64,000 nucleotides of DNA from an uncultured bacterium. GTDB lineage: Bacteria; Bacillota; Clostridia; Lachnospirales; Lachnospiraceae. The notes below the pieces were generated by a model. The model made no database searches. It was not told the origin of the DNA and saw only the letters and a list, made by a program, of their open reading frames with translations. A program made the translations under genes and the position numbers. The DNA is taken from contig CAOKFN010000015.1 of NCBI GenBank assembly GCA_948467735.1, positions 21,061 through 85,060 on the forward strand, written 5' to 3'. Shown piece after piece: positions 1-9,035 of the stretch. The first letter of the stretch is position 1. Each line of letters starts with the position of its first letter.

Positions 1-1365
1 CACGGCGCAGAGCACCATAACCCACACAGCCTGCGCAAATGAGGCGTAATAGCCGAACCAATCCGTTCCGCTGCGCAGCAGCCTCCTTATGCTCTGTCTG
101 GCCGGGGTCGCCGCGGCGCTTCTCTCCGAGAGTTCAAATCCCCCCTCCTTCTCCCACGCAAAGGTTCCGTCATTATAATTTACAAGCAGTTTTTTCAGAA
201 AAAATTCCATGCAGCCCGCCGCCCCATACCGCTTCATCCGCTCTTTTGCAACCCGCAGATTCTCCCGAACCCGCGTCTTTTGATCCGGCTGGCTGCCGGA
301 AAACGCATAATCCTCCGACCAATAAGCCCCCGTGTTTTCCTCGTTCAACCCCATCATAAGATAATGAGCATAGGAAAACTGCATATTCTCATCCAAATCG
401 CTTTCCGTGGCATCCAGCATATGAAGCCGCATCCCCCCGGAAATCCCATATGCCGCCAAAAACGCCCCCAGCAGAAGCGCCGCCTTCCTTCTGCGCTCCT
501 TCTCCGTCATCAAAAGCAGCGCCTCATAACCTGCGGCGGCAATCAGGACAATCCCCCCGCTGGGTTTGATAAAATACCCCGCCATTCCGCTGAGTCCCGC
601 CATTCCGCCCACGAGCAGCTCCATCCAGAGCTTATCCGCCTTTTTGGCGCACAAATAAAAATAAAAGGTCAGCACCGGAAACAATATGCTGTACGTATCC
701 GTGTACGGCACCACCATCCAAGGATTGATCCCTATCAAACCCGCAAACAGCCCAAAGGCAAGCAGGCCCGCTTTCGGATTCCCTGTCAGCCGTTTCACAG
801 ACAGCGCCGTGAAAAAGCCCGACAGGCTGATCAGGACGCAGTCCGCCAGAATCAAAACAAAATATCGATCAATCTCCAGTCCCAGCCAAGACCCCATTCT
901 AAAAACCATCGTCAAAACATATACAATCCCCACATTATTGGGATATTGAGAATAATAAAAAAACCGGCCGATTCCTCCCCTCCCCGCCCAAAGCTCCTCC
1001 GCGGTACCCGTGACAATGGCCACATCCCATCCCACCGTAAAGAAGAGATTCCGGGCAATAAAAATCTGGACAAGCAGAAGCGCCATGGTCATGGCACACA
1101 GCAGCGGGTAAAAGCCGGACGAAAGAATCTTTTGCAGGACTGCCCTGCCGGACAGCCATCTTCTCCACACACACATCCCGCCAGCCAGCAGCGCCGCTCC
1201 CGCCGCCGCAAGGACAAGATTGTTCAAAAGGGCGCTGTTCTTCGCCCAGTCAGGGTAATCCACTCTCTTGTCTCCAAACAGCAGGGCGCCCAGCACCAAT
1301 GCGCAAAAAAGTCCCGAAATAGTGTTTATCGCTATTCTTATGCCATTTCCCGCTTTTTCTCCCAA
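1..1365 (-). CDS. GT-C-type membrane glycosyltransferase, C-terminus cut by window edge
   Basis: Reading from a TTG at 1365 toward base 1 gives about 455 residues with no stop, so the 3' end lies outside the window. A well-placed AGGAGA sits 6 nt before the TTG; no ATG fits the N-terminus. The protein is strongly hydrophobic with about ten membrane segments. Short charged loops (for example VGWDVAIVTGTAEE and NPWMVVPYTDTYS) resemble the lumenal catalytic loops of PMT/ArnT-like (GT39/GT83) enzymes, which move sugars from polyprenyl phosphate onto proteins or cell-wall polymers. It follows another GT-C-like gene on the same strand, so the two probably act in one surface-glycan pathway. Family-level assignment only; the acceptor is unknown. 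Confidence 0.7.
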   Translation of the reverse strand, partial: MGEKAGNGIRIAINTISGLFCALVLGALLFGDKRVDYPDWAKNSALLNNLVLAAAGAALLAGGMCVWRRWLSGRAVLQKILSSGFYPLLCAMTMALLLVQIFIARNLFFTVGWDVAIVTGTAEELWAGRGGIGRFFYYSQYPNNVGIVYVLTMVFRMGSWLGLEIDRYFVLILADCVLISLSGFFTALSVKRLTGNPKAGLLAFGLFAGLIGINPWMVVPYTDTYSILFPVLTFYFYLCAKKADKLWMELLVGGMAGLSGMAGYFIKPSGGIVLIAAAGYEALLLMTEKERRRKAALLLGAFLAAYGISGGMRLHMLDATESDLDENMQFSYAHYLMMGLNEENTGAYWSEDYAFSGSQPDQKTRVRENLRVAKERMKRYGAAGCMEFFLKKLLVNYNDGTFAWEKEGGFELSERSAAATPARQSIRRLLRSGTDWFGYYASFAQAVWVMVLCAV

Positions 1366-1372
1366 TCCGTTT

Positions 1373-1515
1373 CTCCTATGAAACCGCCCCTTCCGGCAGT
1401 TTGCTCCGATTCCTGCGCCGCGGCCCTTCGGCAGCTTCTGCTCCTATGCTCAACCAGCAGGCGTTCCCCCTGTTCCCGTTCCTTCGGCCGCTTTTATTCC
1501 TATGCTCAAACCGCC
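1373..1515 (-). repeat. Degenerate direct repeats in leader of the truncated GT-C gene
   Basis: On the minus strand the motif TTGAGCATAGGA..AAAGC occurs twice, 56 bp apart (CCTATGCTCAA on the plus strand at 1443-1453 and 1499-1509). A third, shorter copy contains the CATAGGAGAAA that supplies the ribosome-binding site of the downstream gene. The core resembles the 43-bp repeat before pyrD (49374-49589). Confidence 0.6.
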
Positions 1516-1533
1516 ATGCATTCCCGTCCGTTC

Positions 1534-3264
1534 CTATTCCAGCACATAGACATAATAATTGGGATCATGCCTCAGAAGATACCATCTCTCTAAATTCTTG
1601 TTCTGCGCCACCAGACGGTCCAATATCTCTTCCGGCCCATCCATGTACACAATCAGCTTTTCCGCCGTCTGCAAAGCTTCATTTTCAATCACCGTTGCCT
1701 CATCGTCATACCGTATAAAAATAATCCTCTCATATGGCCATGTCTCATTTGCAATATACCATGTTTTAAATCTAGTATCCTGATCATAAATCATCACAAG
1801 GGGATACTGCGCATTGTCACGGGCATACTGAAGCGTCTCCACTTTATCCCGGTATAGGAACTGCACGTTTCCCTGCGCATGTCCCAGCAGAGCCGGCAGC
1901 AAGACCAGCGCCGTGAGAACTGCCATAACAATCATCTCGGCCGATGCCGACCCGCGTTTACCGGCCGCAGCCTTCCCTTTCGCCTCTCCGCTGCCGGAAG
2001 CCTCGGAAACTCCTCTCCTGCCGCCTGAAATATAAAGGCTCCCAGCCGCAATATCACGACCTGCCAAAATACCGTCTGCCGCATACAATACCACCTTGCA
2101 GATCGAATAGGCAATCAAGGGCAGAAGCTGTGCGGCCGCAGTATAAAAATACCTGCTGGACGCATCTCCCATATACAGCGACGATCTGCTCAGCAGATAA
2201 GCCCCAGCCAAGCCCGCCGCCAGTGCAATTCCCAAAATAGCAAAATTTGTCTGCGCTGCAGGGCCGCCCCGCCGTCTGCGCATCGCAAGCATTATCACTC
2301 CCGCCAGCAGCGCCGCTGCCAGAATCCCCATCACCGGATACATCAATCCCGAAAAGAAGTTCTTGTTCATCACGGGCAGAAACAGCCGAAACATTGCAAA
2401 CAAATCCGGGGACAGCAGAGTCGCAAAGGCATCCTCCCCCTGCGCATTTGCAAAAATCTGTTCCAAAGATGTGGGAAACGTACAGATCGCAAGACCAATG
2501 GCAGCTGTCATGGACAGCCCATAGACAAGCATTCTCACAAAACATTTCTCTTTATATATCAGCTTCCGAACCAGCGCGTAAATGCAGAATCCCAGCGTCA
2601 GCAGAAACAAGAGATACAGGCAGAAATAATGGGTCAGGAACGCACAATAACAAATGGCCGCCCCGCACAGCGTAAGAAGCGCAAACCGCTTTCTGCTTCC
2701 ATTCAAATTCTGCATCAGCACCACAAACACATCCATATACAAAATAGTCCACATTACGCTCATGCTGTACATTCTGGTAAACATGACATCACTGATCATC
2801 GCCGGATGAACCGCGTATAACAGCCCTCCCAGCAGAGCTAAAAAGCACCGATGCCTGCTTTTATCCAGCCGGAAAATAAAGAAAATAATCCCCCCGCATG
2901 TCATAAGAGAATAGCAGCTGTTCAGCAGAATGCCAAACCACTTATAGAAAGAATATGGAAACAGCGACATCACAAAATGCAGCGTCATATAATATAACGG
3001 GGGATGCACGTCTATTTCCTGAATCCGTACCACATTGGCAAAATCAAACCGATGGGCGTCTATCACAAAAAAATGTGACTGAATCTCCATTCCGCTTTTT
3101 TCCAGAATGGGACCATAAGGATTGATTCCTTCATAACCAGCGCTGGTGTAATAAGTATAATACTCATCCTCATGAAACGCTTCTTTCTGCATTCCATAGA
3201 AGAAAATAACAATCAAATGAATCGCCAGCACTGCCGCCATTGCCAAAAATCTTTTCTTCGTCAT
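1534..3264 (-). CDS. GT39/ArnT-like integral membrane glycosyltransferase
   Basis: 576 residues with an N-terminal membrane anchor and roughly 10-12 membrane segments. After the first segment comes HEDEYYTYY, then DVHPPLYY near residue 105. The acidic pair plus H-P-P-L-Y in the first extracytoplasmic loop is typical of PMT/ArnT-type enzymes using polyprenyl-phosphate sugars. Residues about 415-440 form a Gly/Ala/Lys-rich linker before the last membrane segment and an extracytoplasmic C-terminal domain. It has its own near-consensus sigma-A promoter (3355-3383). The truncated GT-C gene follows 168 bp downstream. Exact donor and acceptor cannot be read from sequence. Confidence 0.75.
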   Translation of the reverse strand: MTKKRFLAMAAVLAIHLIVIFFYGMQKEAFHEDEYYTYYTSAGYEGINPYGPILEKSGMEIQSHFFVIDAHRFDFANVVRIQEIDVHPPLYYMTLHFVMSLFPYSFYKWFGILLNSCYSLMTCGGIIFFIFRLDKSRHRCFLALLGGLLYAVHPAMISDVMFTRMYSMSVMWTILYMDVFVVLMQNLNGSRKRFALLTLCGAAICYCAFLTHYFCLYLLFLLTLGFCIYALVRKLIYKEKCFVRMLVYGLSMTAAIGLAICTFPTSLEQIFANAQGEDAFATLLSPDLFAMFRLFLPVMNKNFFSGLMYPVMGILAAALLAGVIMLAMRRRRGGPAAQTNFAILGIALAAGLAGAYLLSRSSLYMGDASSRYFYTAAAQLLPLIAYSICKVVLYAADGILAGRDIAAGSLYISGGRRGVSEASGSGEAKGKAAAGKRGSASAEMIVMAVLTALVLLPALLGHAQGNVQFLYRDKVETLQYARDNAQYPLVMIYDQDTRFKTWYIANETWPYERIIFIRYDDEATVIENEALQTAEKLIVYMDGPEEILDRLVAQNKNLERWYLLRHDPNYYVYVLE

Positions 3265-3354
3265 ATCCGCTCTACCCCTCGGTCATATTTCATTGCTCAT
3301 TACATCCGCGGCGCTTCACAGAAAACGCCGCAATTGTCCAATTTTTCTCCATAA

Positions 3355-3383
3355 ATCATACTACTTCCCATGATATATGTCAA
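3355..3383 (-). promoter_or_regulatory. Sigma-A promoter of the GT39-like gene
   Basis: Minus strand TTGACA (3378-3383), 17-nt spacer, TATGAT (3355-3360). The TGA inside the -35 box is also the stop codon of the upstream radical-SAM-like gene, so promoter and gene end coincide. Transcription would begin about 85 nt before the ATG at 3264. Confidence 0.75.
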
Positions 3384-4390
3384 GAAAAGGGATTTCTGTA
3401 CGCGCAATCCAAACTGACCGATTTCAGAAAATCCCTGAAAGCCCAAAACTCGCCGCTGTCCCATGCTTCCTGTATGGAATGCACTCTCAAATCCACACAC
3501 CGCCCTTCCTCCGCACAGCCTCGGCGGCAGGGAGCCATCTTCATGTCGTAAGTAATATAAGCCGACCATCTTGCTCCTTCGCAGGCGGCCCCACAGTTAA
3601 AGTCAATGTTCCTTGCCAAGCGAAGAAGTCCTTGGACGCCGCATGGATCAAAGCCCAGCTTAAAAGGATATTTTTGGCCCTCAGCCAATGCGAAAAATCT
3701 CCTGACTCTCTCATCCTCAAAAGAAAATCCTCCTTCCTCCTGTCCCGCAGATTTATGCGTCAAAAAAATAACTGCGTTTATCCCTTGCGGAAAATCCACC
3801 CGTTCCAATCTGTCTATGGCCTCCTGTATGGTCTGCTTCCCCAGCGTAAAATGAATATTGGTCCTAACTCCCGCTTCTTGAAACATCCGTATGGCTTTCA
3901 GCGCATATGAATTTCCATGCCACTTCACCCCGGCGGCGCCGCAGTATTTCCCGCACAATGCCGCCGTTTCTTTTGTGATGCCGAAGCCGGAAACCTCCAC
4001 ATTGGGAACAATCTCATTTCCAACGCATATTTTTAAGATCTCCCCAAAATGCTCATGCAGATACGCTTCCCCCCTTCCCCCCAATATAAGCTGATATGCT
4101 CTTCCCCTGCTCTGTTCCGCTATGGACGCGAAATCCTCCACCGCCATATGGAACCGCTTCCCCGGCAGTTCCTCCTGACGGCACTGCTCCCCATGCATAA
4201 AGCCCCTTCCATTCCTCTCCCAAGGGCGGCATCCCATAATTTCCACCTCAATCAATTCCGGAAACTTAGCCATAAAAGGCTCCCTTCCCGTGTCCCTTCC
4301 CTGCTCCATGACCCCGCTCCGGTAATAAAACCCCGTCTTTTCATCAAATATGGACAAAAAACCATTTGCCCGATCCGCTCTTCTGCGCAT
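3380..4390 (-). CDS. Radical-SAM/SPASM-like protein without its iron-sulfur cysteines (possibly degenerate)
   Basis: 336 residues, start supported by AGGGA before ATG. The core matches my recollection of a Lachnospiraceae radical-SAM family: an N-terminal FPELIEVEIMG strand, GRAYQLILGGRGE, VSGFGITKE, INAVIFLTHKSAG, FKLGFDPCGV, then CEGARWSAYITYDMKMAPC. Where family members carry the three-cysteine cluster, this protein has only GCRPWERNGRGFMHGEQC, with no CxxxCxxC spacing. The C-terminus stops at DCAYRNPFS, before the last SPASM cysteines, because a TGA coincides with the next gene's -35 box. It may be a decaying gene or a repurposed catalytically dead scaffold. Confidence is for the fold, not the activity. 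Confidence 0.6.
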   Translation of the reverse strand: MRRRADRANGFLSIFDEKTGFYYRSGVMEQGRDTGREPFMAKFPELIEVEIMGCRPWERNGRGFMHGEQCRQEELPGKRFHMAVEDFASIAEQSRGRAYQLILGGRGEAYLHEHFGEILKICVGNEIVPNVEVSGFGITKETAALCGKYCGAAGVKWHGNSYALKAIRMFQEAGVRTNIHFTLGKQTIQEAIDRLERVDFPQGINAVIFLTHKSAGQEEGGFSFEDERVRRFFALAEGQKYPFKLGFDPCGVQGLLRLARNIDFNCGAACEGARWSAYITYDMKMAPCRRGCAEEGRCVDLRVHSIQEAWDSGEFWAFRDFLKSVSLDCAYRNPFS

Positions 4391-4603
4391 ACGATTCCCT
4401 CAATCCCCCATATTCATATCCTATATTTCAGACTTATCCTCTAAATCCATCCGGAAAGCCCCCAAAGCCTTTTATCCCTGCAGCCTGCGCCAAGCTTCAC
4501 CTCTATCGGTTCTCTATCGGCTGTTCTCGATTGTTTTTATCACATGTCCGGATGATCCCCAAGGTTCTCGTATCATTCCTGCGTCAAGTCCCCGCTTCCC
4601 CAT

Positions 4604-4945
4604 TTATCCACATCCGGGCCTCCCGTCTCCCGGGTTTTCCACAGCATTCCATACTTCGCAGTACAGTTCCACTGCCGCAAAAGCCTCCTCCTCAAAAGTC
4701 TCCCTGCAGCCGCCTTCTCTTTCATCAAATTTCCCGACGGCAAATGCCTCATTTCCCTCTGTAAAATCATATTCTGCCATAAAGCGATCCGGGCTCTTTC
4801 CTTCCCGCATTTTACCGCCTTCGGACAGCTTCTTCCCAACAAAACCAAGCAGCGCCTCCTTCTGCCCCTTCGTAAGCTCCAGCCGTCGCGGGAAAATAAA
4901 ACTGCCGCCGCATAAGCTTGTCACAAAATCCGTTTTGATTTGCAT
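4604..4945 (-). CDS. Small protein with N-terminal KTDFVT motif, unknown function
   Basis: 113 residues starting MQIKTDFVTSLCGGSFIFPRR. AGGAGG lies 6 nt before the ATG, so translation is well supported. The opening resembles a recurrent bacterial and phage protein start, KTDFVTNSSSSSF; here the serine run is replaced by SLCGG. The rest is acidic (ELTKGQKEALLGFVGKK; FDEREGGCRETFEEEAFAAV) with no domain I recognise. The tail NAVENPGDGRPGCG looks unstructured and may be shortened by a frameshift. Function unknown. Confidence 0.55.
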   Translation of the reverse strand: MQIKTDFVTSLCGGSFIFPRRLELTKGQKEALLGFVGKKLSEGGKMREGKSPDRFMAEYDFTEGNEAFAVGKFDEREGGCRETFEEEAFAAVELYCEVWNAVENPGDGRPGCG

Positions 4946-5330
4946 ACACAGCCTCCTGAATTTATGTTATGATTCATCATAGCAGTATTTTTTTCATTTG
5001 TCATTGGACGGTTAGTCCACAAACGCATGTTTAGGATGTTACGCCAAGGGGACGGTGTTGACATATTGCGAAACGGCATGGTGATTTTATGAGTATTGGA
5101 TTTGAGAAGCATACTTACCTTCGGCAATATATACTATGGATATCAAAAACCTTCCGGCGAATACGTAAGTATATGTTTTGAAAACGCTTCAGACAAAAGA
5201 ATCCGGAAAAATGTTCCACATCGGAGAAGAAAATACGCAGGCTTTTATTGATTATGTCCTCAAGGAATGCGACGGCTATGGAACTGCCTGTGTATAGGAA
5301 GAAGAACCTTGCTTGAGCAATGCTCCGCCC
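4946..5330. other. Intergenic stretch with possible gene remnant
   Basis: No intact gene. On the plus strand, 5135-5265 contains short codable pieces in shifting frames (one reads MFHIGEENTQAFIDYVLKE near 5213, another YYGYQKPSGEYVSICFENAS just before it). This would suit a frameshifted, decayed small gene. No homologue recognised. Confidence 0.3.
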
Positions 5331-5436
5331 TTCCTGAAATTTCCATCCTGCCGAATATTTTCGCCCCTTGAAATTTCCATCCTGCCGGATATTTTCGCTC
5401 TTCCTGAAATTTGCGCCCAGCCGAAAATTATGCTCG
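5331..5436. repeat. Three tandem copies of a 34-36 bp repeat
   Basis: Copies at 5331-5366, 5367-5400 and 5401-5436 share CTTGAAATTTCCATCCTGCC and TATTTTCGC. Copies 1 and 2 are nearly identical; copy 3 has diverged. The array lies about 110 bp beyond the 3' end of the carbamate kinase gene. Confidence 0.8.
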
Positions 5437-5548
5437 TAAGCGCATTCCTTTTTCTGTCTTCCCTTGCAGAAGCGCTTACCGGCGATACATTTTATCCGGC
5501 AGATGTTCCGGCTTCAAGCTCCGGCAGGATGGAACCACAGGGCAAGGT

Positions 5549-6490
5549 TCAGCGCCGCATGGTGATAACCGTACCCGCTCCGCCCTTTACCGCGTCTTTC
5601 ACCCTCTCCATGGAGGTAATGAGTACCTTACCCGCCGGAACCTTTTCCAGATAGCCCACGGCAGCCTCAATCTTAGGCAGCATGGTTCCGGCCTCAAACT
5701 GTCCCTGCGCGGCGGCTTCCAACGCTTCCGCCACGGTAAGCGAAGGAAGAGGGGTCTGTTTTTCGGTCCCGAAGTCTCTATATACGCAGTCCACGCCTGT
5801 CAAAATAATCAGCCCGTCGCAGGCCAGATCCGCCGCCAGCTTCCCCGCGATGGCATCCTTTTCAATGACGGCGGAAGCTCCCTTTAATACATGGTGCTGC
5901 TCAATGACGGGAATCCCTCCCCCGCCGCAGGCGATCACCACCTGCCCCGCATCGGCAAGAATGCGGACAGCCTCGATTTCCACAATGTCGATGGGCTTGG
6001 GCGCGGCGACCACACGCCGGAATCCTTTTCCCGGATATTCCTTTACGTAATTTCCCTTTTTCACTTCAATCTCCGCATCCTCTTTGGACATATAGCGCCC
6101 AATGATCTTGGTGGGCTCGTAAAATGCTTCGTCATAAGGATCTACGGTCACTTGAGTCAAAATAGTGCTCACAGGCTTGGAAATCCCCCTTGCCAGAAGC
6201 TCGCTGCGCAGGGCGTTCTGAATGTCATATCCCACATAGCCCTGACTCATTGCGGAACAGACGCACATGGGCGCCGGGGTATAATCAATATAGACCCGAT
6301 GCAGCTCCGTCATGGCCTTGTGAATCATGCTGACCTGCGGGCCGTTGCTGTGAGTGATGGTCAGCTGATACCCCTCTTCCACCAAATCCGCCAGCGCCCT
6401 GACGCTGACTTTTACCGCGTCCCTCTGGGCGCCTGTTGTATAGCCCAGCGCATCATGTCCCAGAGAAACGACCACTTTTTTCATATTCAT
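5549..6490 (-). CDS. arcC: Carbamate kinase (amino acid kinase fold)
   Basis: 313 residues. Carbamate kinases interconvert carbamoyl phosphate plus ADP and carbamate plus ATP in the cytosol, usually the ATP-yielding step of arginine, citrulline or purine-derived ureide breakdown. Seen here: THSNGPQVSMIH, SAMSQGYVGYDIQNALR, LTQVTVDPYDEAF, VVAAPKP, IACGGGGIPV and GASAVIEKDAIAGKLA, all typical of the family. The N-terminal loop is GHDALG rather than the usual GGNALG, a variant I associate with a clostridial subgroup. The start MNMKK (6490) follows GGAAAGGGAAATTT; a longer upstream reading frame is spurious because it is made of repeat DNA. No arginine deiminase or ornithine carbamoyltransferase is adjacent, so the carbamoyl-phosphate source is unknown. 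Confidence 0.9.
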   Translation of the reverse strand: MNMKKVVVSLGHDALGYTTGAQRDAVKVSVRALADLVEEGYQLTITHSNGPQVSMIHKAMTELHRVYIDYTPAPMCVCSAMSQGYVGYDIQNALRSELLARGISKPVSTILTQVTVDPYDEAFYEPTKIIGRYMSKEDAEIEVKKGNYVKEYPGKGFRRVVAAPKPIDIVEIEAVRILADAGQVVIACGGGGIPVIEQHHVLKGASAVIEKDAIAGKLAADLACDGLIILTGVDCVYRDFGTEKQTPLPSLTVAEALEAAAQGQFEAGTMLPKIEAAVGYLEKVPAGKVLITSMERVKDAVKGGAGTVITMRR

Positions 6491-6497
6491 AAATTTC

Positions 6498-6605
6498 CCT
6501 TTCCATCCCTTTCGTTTACTATGGAAAGCCCTGCTTCCATTGGAATGCTTCGTTTTCATGGAATACCCTGCCCGCACGGAAGGCTCTGTTTTCATGAAAA
6601 GCTCT
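6498..6605 (-). repeat. About 36-bp tandem repeats in carbamate kinase leader
   Basis: Minus strand: three imperfect copies, each beginning CAT(G/A)(A/G)(A/T)AAACG/CAG, followed by AGCMTTCC and a GCAGGGYWTTC tail. The last degenerates into the ribosome-binding region. The repeat keeps an open frame in phase with arcC, which produces a false N-terminal extension. Confidence 0.55.
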
Positions 6606-6694
6606 CCTTCCGGTTCTATCCTGCTTTGTTTCCATAGTACCATAGTTTCACATTTATAGCTGACGATGCCGTACTGCCGATTGTAAATATCTGT

Positions 6695-6723
6695 ATTATA
6701 ACATATTTTGCCCAAGGTGTATA
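6695..6723 (-). promoter_or_regulatory. Promoter of carbamate kinase gene
   Basis: Minus strand TATACA (6718-6723), 17 nt, TATAAT (6695-6700). It is back-to-back with the GH42 promoter, the two -35 boxes being 10 bp apart, so one regulator could control both. Confidence 0.6.
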
Positions 6724-6733
6724 GGTTTTTGTA

Positions 6734-6762
6734 TTGCTTTTTCCCGTGGAAAAGTGTATGCT
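6734..6762 (+). promoter_or_regulatory. Promoter of GH42 gene
   Basis: TTGCTT (6734-6739), 17-nt spacer, TATGCT (6757-6762), about 30 nt before the GAGGAGG ribosome-binding site and 36 nt before the ATG. Confidence 0.6.
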
Positions 6763-6797
6763 AACAGTAAAGGATTCTGTAGAGGAGGCGTACATAC

Positions 6798-8831
6798 ATG
6801 GCAAAAAAAATACTTTTCCCCCAAATAGGCGGTTTTGTCCACGGCGGCGACTATAACCCCGACCAATGGCTGGATCGGCCGGATATTCTGGAAGAGGATA
6901 TCAGAATGATGAAAAAAGCCGGCGTCAACTGTGTTACGCTGGGCGTCTTTTCATGGTCTGCTTATGAACCGGAAGAAGGCGATTTTCATTTTGAGTGGAT
7001 GGAACAAATCATCGAAAATTTGTATCAGAACGGAATTTATACCATATTGTCAACCCCTTCCGGCGCCCGCCCCGCATGGCTGGATTTCAAATATCTGGAA
7101 GCAATGCGTATAGACAGCAGAGGAACACGGAACCACCATGGCGGGCGGCATAACCATTGTATGACTTCCACCAAATTTCGGGATAAAGTGGCAATGATCG
7201 ACAGGAAACTTGCGGAACATCTGGGCAGTCATCCGGGTGTGGTAATGTACCATATCTCCAATGAGCTGAGCGGCGAATGCTTCTGCCCCCGCTGTGTCCA
7301 GAAATTTCAAATGTATCTGGCCGAGCGGTATGAATATGATATCGACAGACTCAACGCGGAATGGTGGACTTCTTTTTGGAGCCATCACTATAACACCTTC
7401 GGAGAAATCGAACCGCCCTTTTCCAACGGCGAGACCACCATTATGGGCCTCAATATGGAATGGAAGCGTTTTACCTCATGGAACATGACCGATTTCATGC
7501 AGCATGAAATCGACACGCTGCACAGCGTCACACCGGACATTCCTGTGACAACAAATTTCATGCGTCTGTTCGGCGGGCTGAATTACCGGAAAATGGCTCT
7601 CGGCTTGGATGTTATTTCTTGGGATAATTATCCCGATTATCACAGCGAACGCGAGACACTGGCAGAGACCATGTCCGAGACTGCATTCCAGCACGCGGTA
7701 ATGCGCTGCCTAAAGCGTGACACACCGTTTATGATGATGGAAAGCACCCCGAGTCTGGTAAACTGGCATGAGGTGAATAAATTAAAACGCCCCGGCATCC
7801 ACAGACTTTCCAGTCTGCAGGCCGTGGCCTGCGGCTCCGATTCCGTACAGTATTTCCAGTGGCGCAAGGGACGCGGCTCCTATGAACAGTTCCACGGGGC
7901 GGTGGTAGATCATCTCGGCACGGATGACACCAGAGTATTCCGGGAGGTGGCGGAAGTGGGCGCGCTTCTTCAGAAAATCGTCCCGGCTGCAGGGACCACG
8001 GTCCATACCCGCGCCGCCATGCTTTTCGACTGGGAAAACCGCTGGGCCATCTGGGATGTGAAGGCATTGTCAAAGAAAGGCAAAAAATATGAGGAAACCT
8101 GCATCGGCATCTGGCAGGAATTTCTGAAGCTTGGCGTTGATATGGACGTGGTGGGTTCGGACGAGGATTTGAGCCGTTACGATGTGGTAATCGCACCCAT
8201 GCTTTACCTGCTGCAGCCAAACACCGGAGAGAATCTGAGAATCTTTGTGGAAAGAGGCGGCCAGCTGCTTGCCACCTATTTCACAGGGTATGTGGACGCG
8301 GCGCAGCTCTGCTATCTGGGCGGTTTCCCGGGGGACGGGCTGAAAGAATTATTCGGAATTATCAGCGAGGAAATAGATTCCCTTTATCCTTCCGACAAAA
8401 ACAGCATTGCCATGAAGGACGGCAGTCAGTGGGCCGTAAAGGAATATGCGGAAATCCTCAGAGTACAGGATGCGGAAGTCCTCGGCACCTATACGGAAGA
8501 TTTCTATCAGGGTTCTGCCGCTGTTACCTGCAAAAATCACGGAAAAGGCAGCGCCTATTATGTGGCGGCCAGAACCGACGCGGCGGCAATGCGGCCCTTA
8601 TTTGAAAAAATGCTGGCGGATGCGGGAATTCCTGTGAAAAAACTTCCGGACGGAGTGGAATTCCACACGCGAAGCGACGATAAAGAATGCTATGAATTTT
8701 ATTTGAATTGTAACACGGAACCCGTGAAAATCTCCGGAGTAAACGGCAGGGATATGCTGACGGATACGGAAATTTTGGGCGAACTGAACCTGCCGGGATA
8801 CGGCGCGGCGGTGATCAGCAGCACAAAGTGA
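6798..8831 (+). CDS. GH42 family beta-galactosidase
   Basis: 677 residues, the usual GH42 length, with no signal peptide, so cytoplasmic. Domain order: a TIM-barrel catalytic domain (about 1-390: GGDYNPDQW, GVFSWSAYEPEEGDF, STPSGARPAW), a glutamine-amidotransferase-like domain (about 395-610) and a small C-terminal beta domain. The acid/base glutamate is in MYHISNELSGECFCPRC; the nucleophile is in MMMESTPSLVNW. Cysteines in the SGECFCPRC segment suit the GH42 zinc site. The enzyme removes terminal beta-galactose from short oligosaccharides. It is transcribed alone, divergently from carbamate kinase. Natural substrate (lactose, galactan or mucin-derived sugars) cannot be told from sequence. 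Confidence 0.93.
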   Translation: MAKKILFPQIGGFVHGGDYNPDQWLDRPDILEEDIRMMKKAGVNCVTLGVFSWSAYEPEEGDFHFEWMEQIIENLYQNGIYTILSTPSGARPAWLDFKYLEAMRIDSRGTRNHHGGRHNHCMTSTKFRDKVAMIDRKLAEHLGSHPGVVMYHISNELSGECFCPRCVQKFQMYLAERYEYDIDRLNAEWWTSFWSHHYNTFGEIEPPFSNGETTIMGLNMEWKRFTSWNMTDFMQHEIDTLHSVTPDIPVTTNFMRLFGGLNYRKMALGLDVISWDNYPDYHSERETLAETMSETAFQHAVMRCLKRDTPFMMMESTPSLVNWHEVNKLKRPGIHRLSSLQAVACGSDSVQYFQWRKGRGSYEQFHGAVVDHLGTDDTRVFREVAEVGALLQKIVPAAGTTVHTRAAMLFDWENRWAIWDVKALSKKGKKYEETCIGIWQEFLKLGVDMDVVGSDEDLSRYDVVIAPMLYLLQPNTGENLRIFVERGGQLLATYFTGYVDAAQLCYLGGFPGDGLKELFGIISEEIDSLYPSDKNSIAMKDGSQWAVKEYAEILRVQDAEVLGTYTEDFYQGSAAVTCKNHGKGSAYYVAARTDAAAMRPLFEKMLADAGIPVKKLPDGVEFHTRSDDKECYEFYLNCNTEPVKISGVNGRDMLTDTEILGELNLPGYGAAVISSTK

Positions 8832-8930
8832 CAGAACCCCTATTCCAAAGACCGGAAGAGAGTGGGGCGGATATTTATCTGTACGGACTTTTAAAAGAGG
8901 ACTTGAATGCGCCATAAAAGGGCCATGGAT

Positions 8931-8988
8931 ACATGATTCCGAAAAGAGGGCGGGCCTTCCTTTCCGGAATCATGTCCGTTTGGACATG
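8931..8988. terminator. Overlapping inverted repeats between convergent GH42 and aroA
   Basis: ACATGATTCCG (8931-8941) pairs perfectly with CGGAATCATGT (8965-8975). CATGTCC (8971-8977) also pairs with GGACATG (8982-8988) across a 4-nt loop. The two hairpins share bases and exclude each other. Neither has a long T-run, so a bidirectional terminator is likely but not certain. Confidence 0.5.
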
Positions 8989-9035
8989 AAATGAGAAATA
9001 TCACTGCCGATGCCCCTTCTTTTCCTTTTCAAATA

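Noticed and set aside
280..1593. 437-codon open frame on the plus strand
   Set aside because: It runs antisense to the hydrophobic GT-C gene; its composition (Arg/His/Pro/Gln-rich) is that of a shadow frame, with no ribosome-binding site or domain.
6491..6715. N-terminal extension of carbamate kinase
   Set aside because: Encoded by tandem-repeat leader DNA and the promoter; carbamate kinases begin at the KKVVVSLG strand.
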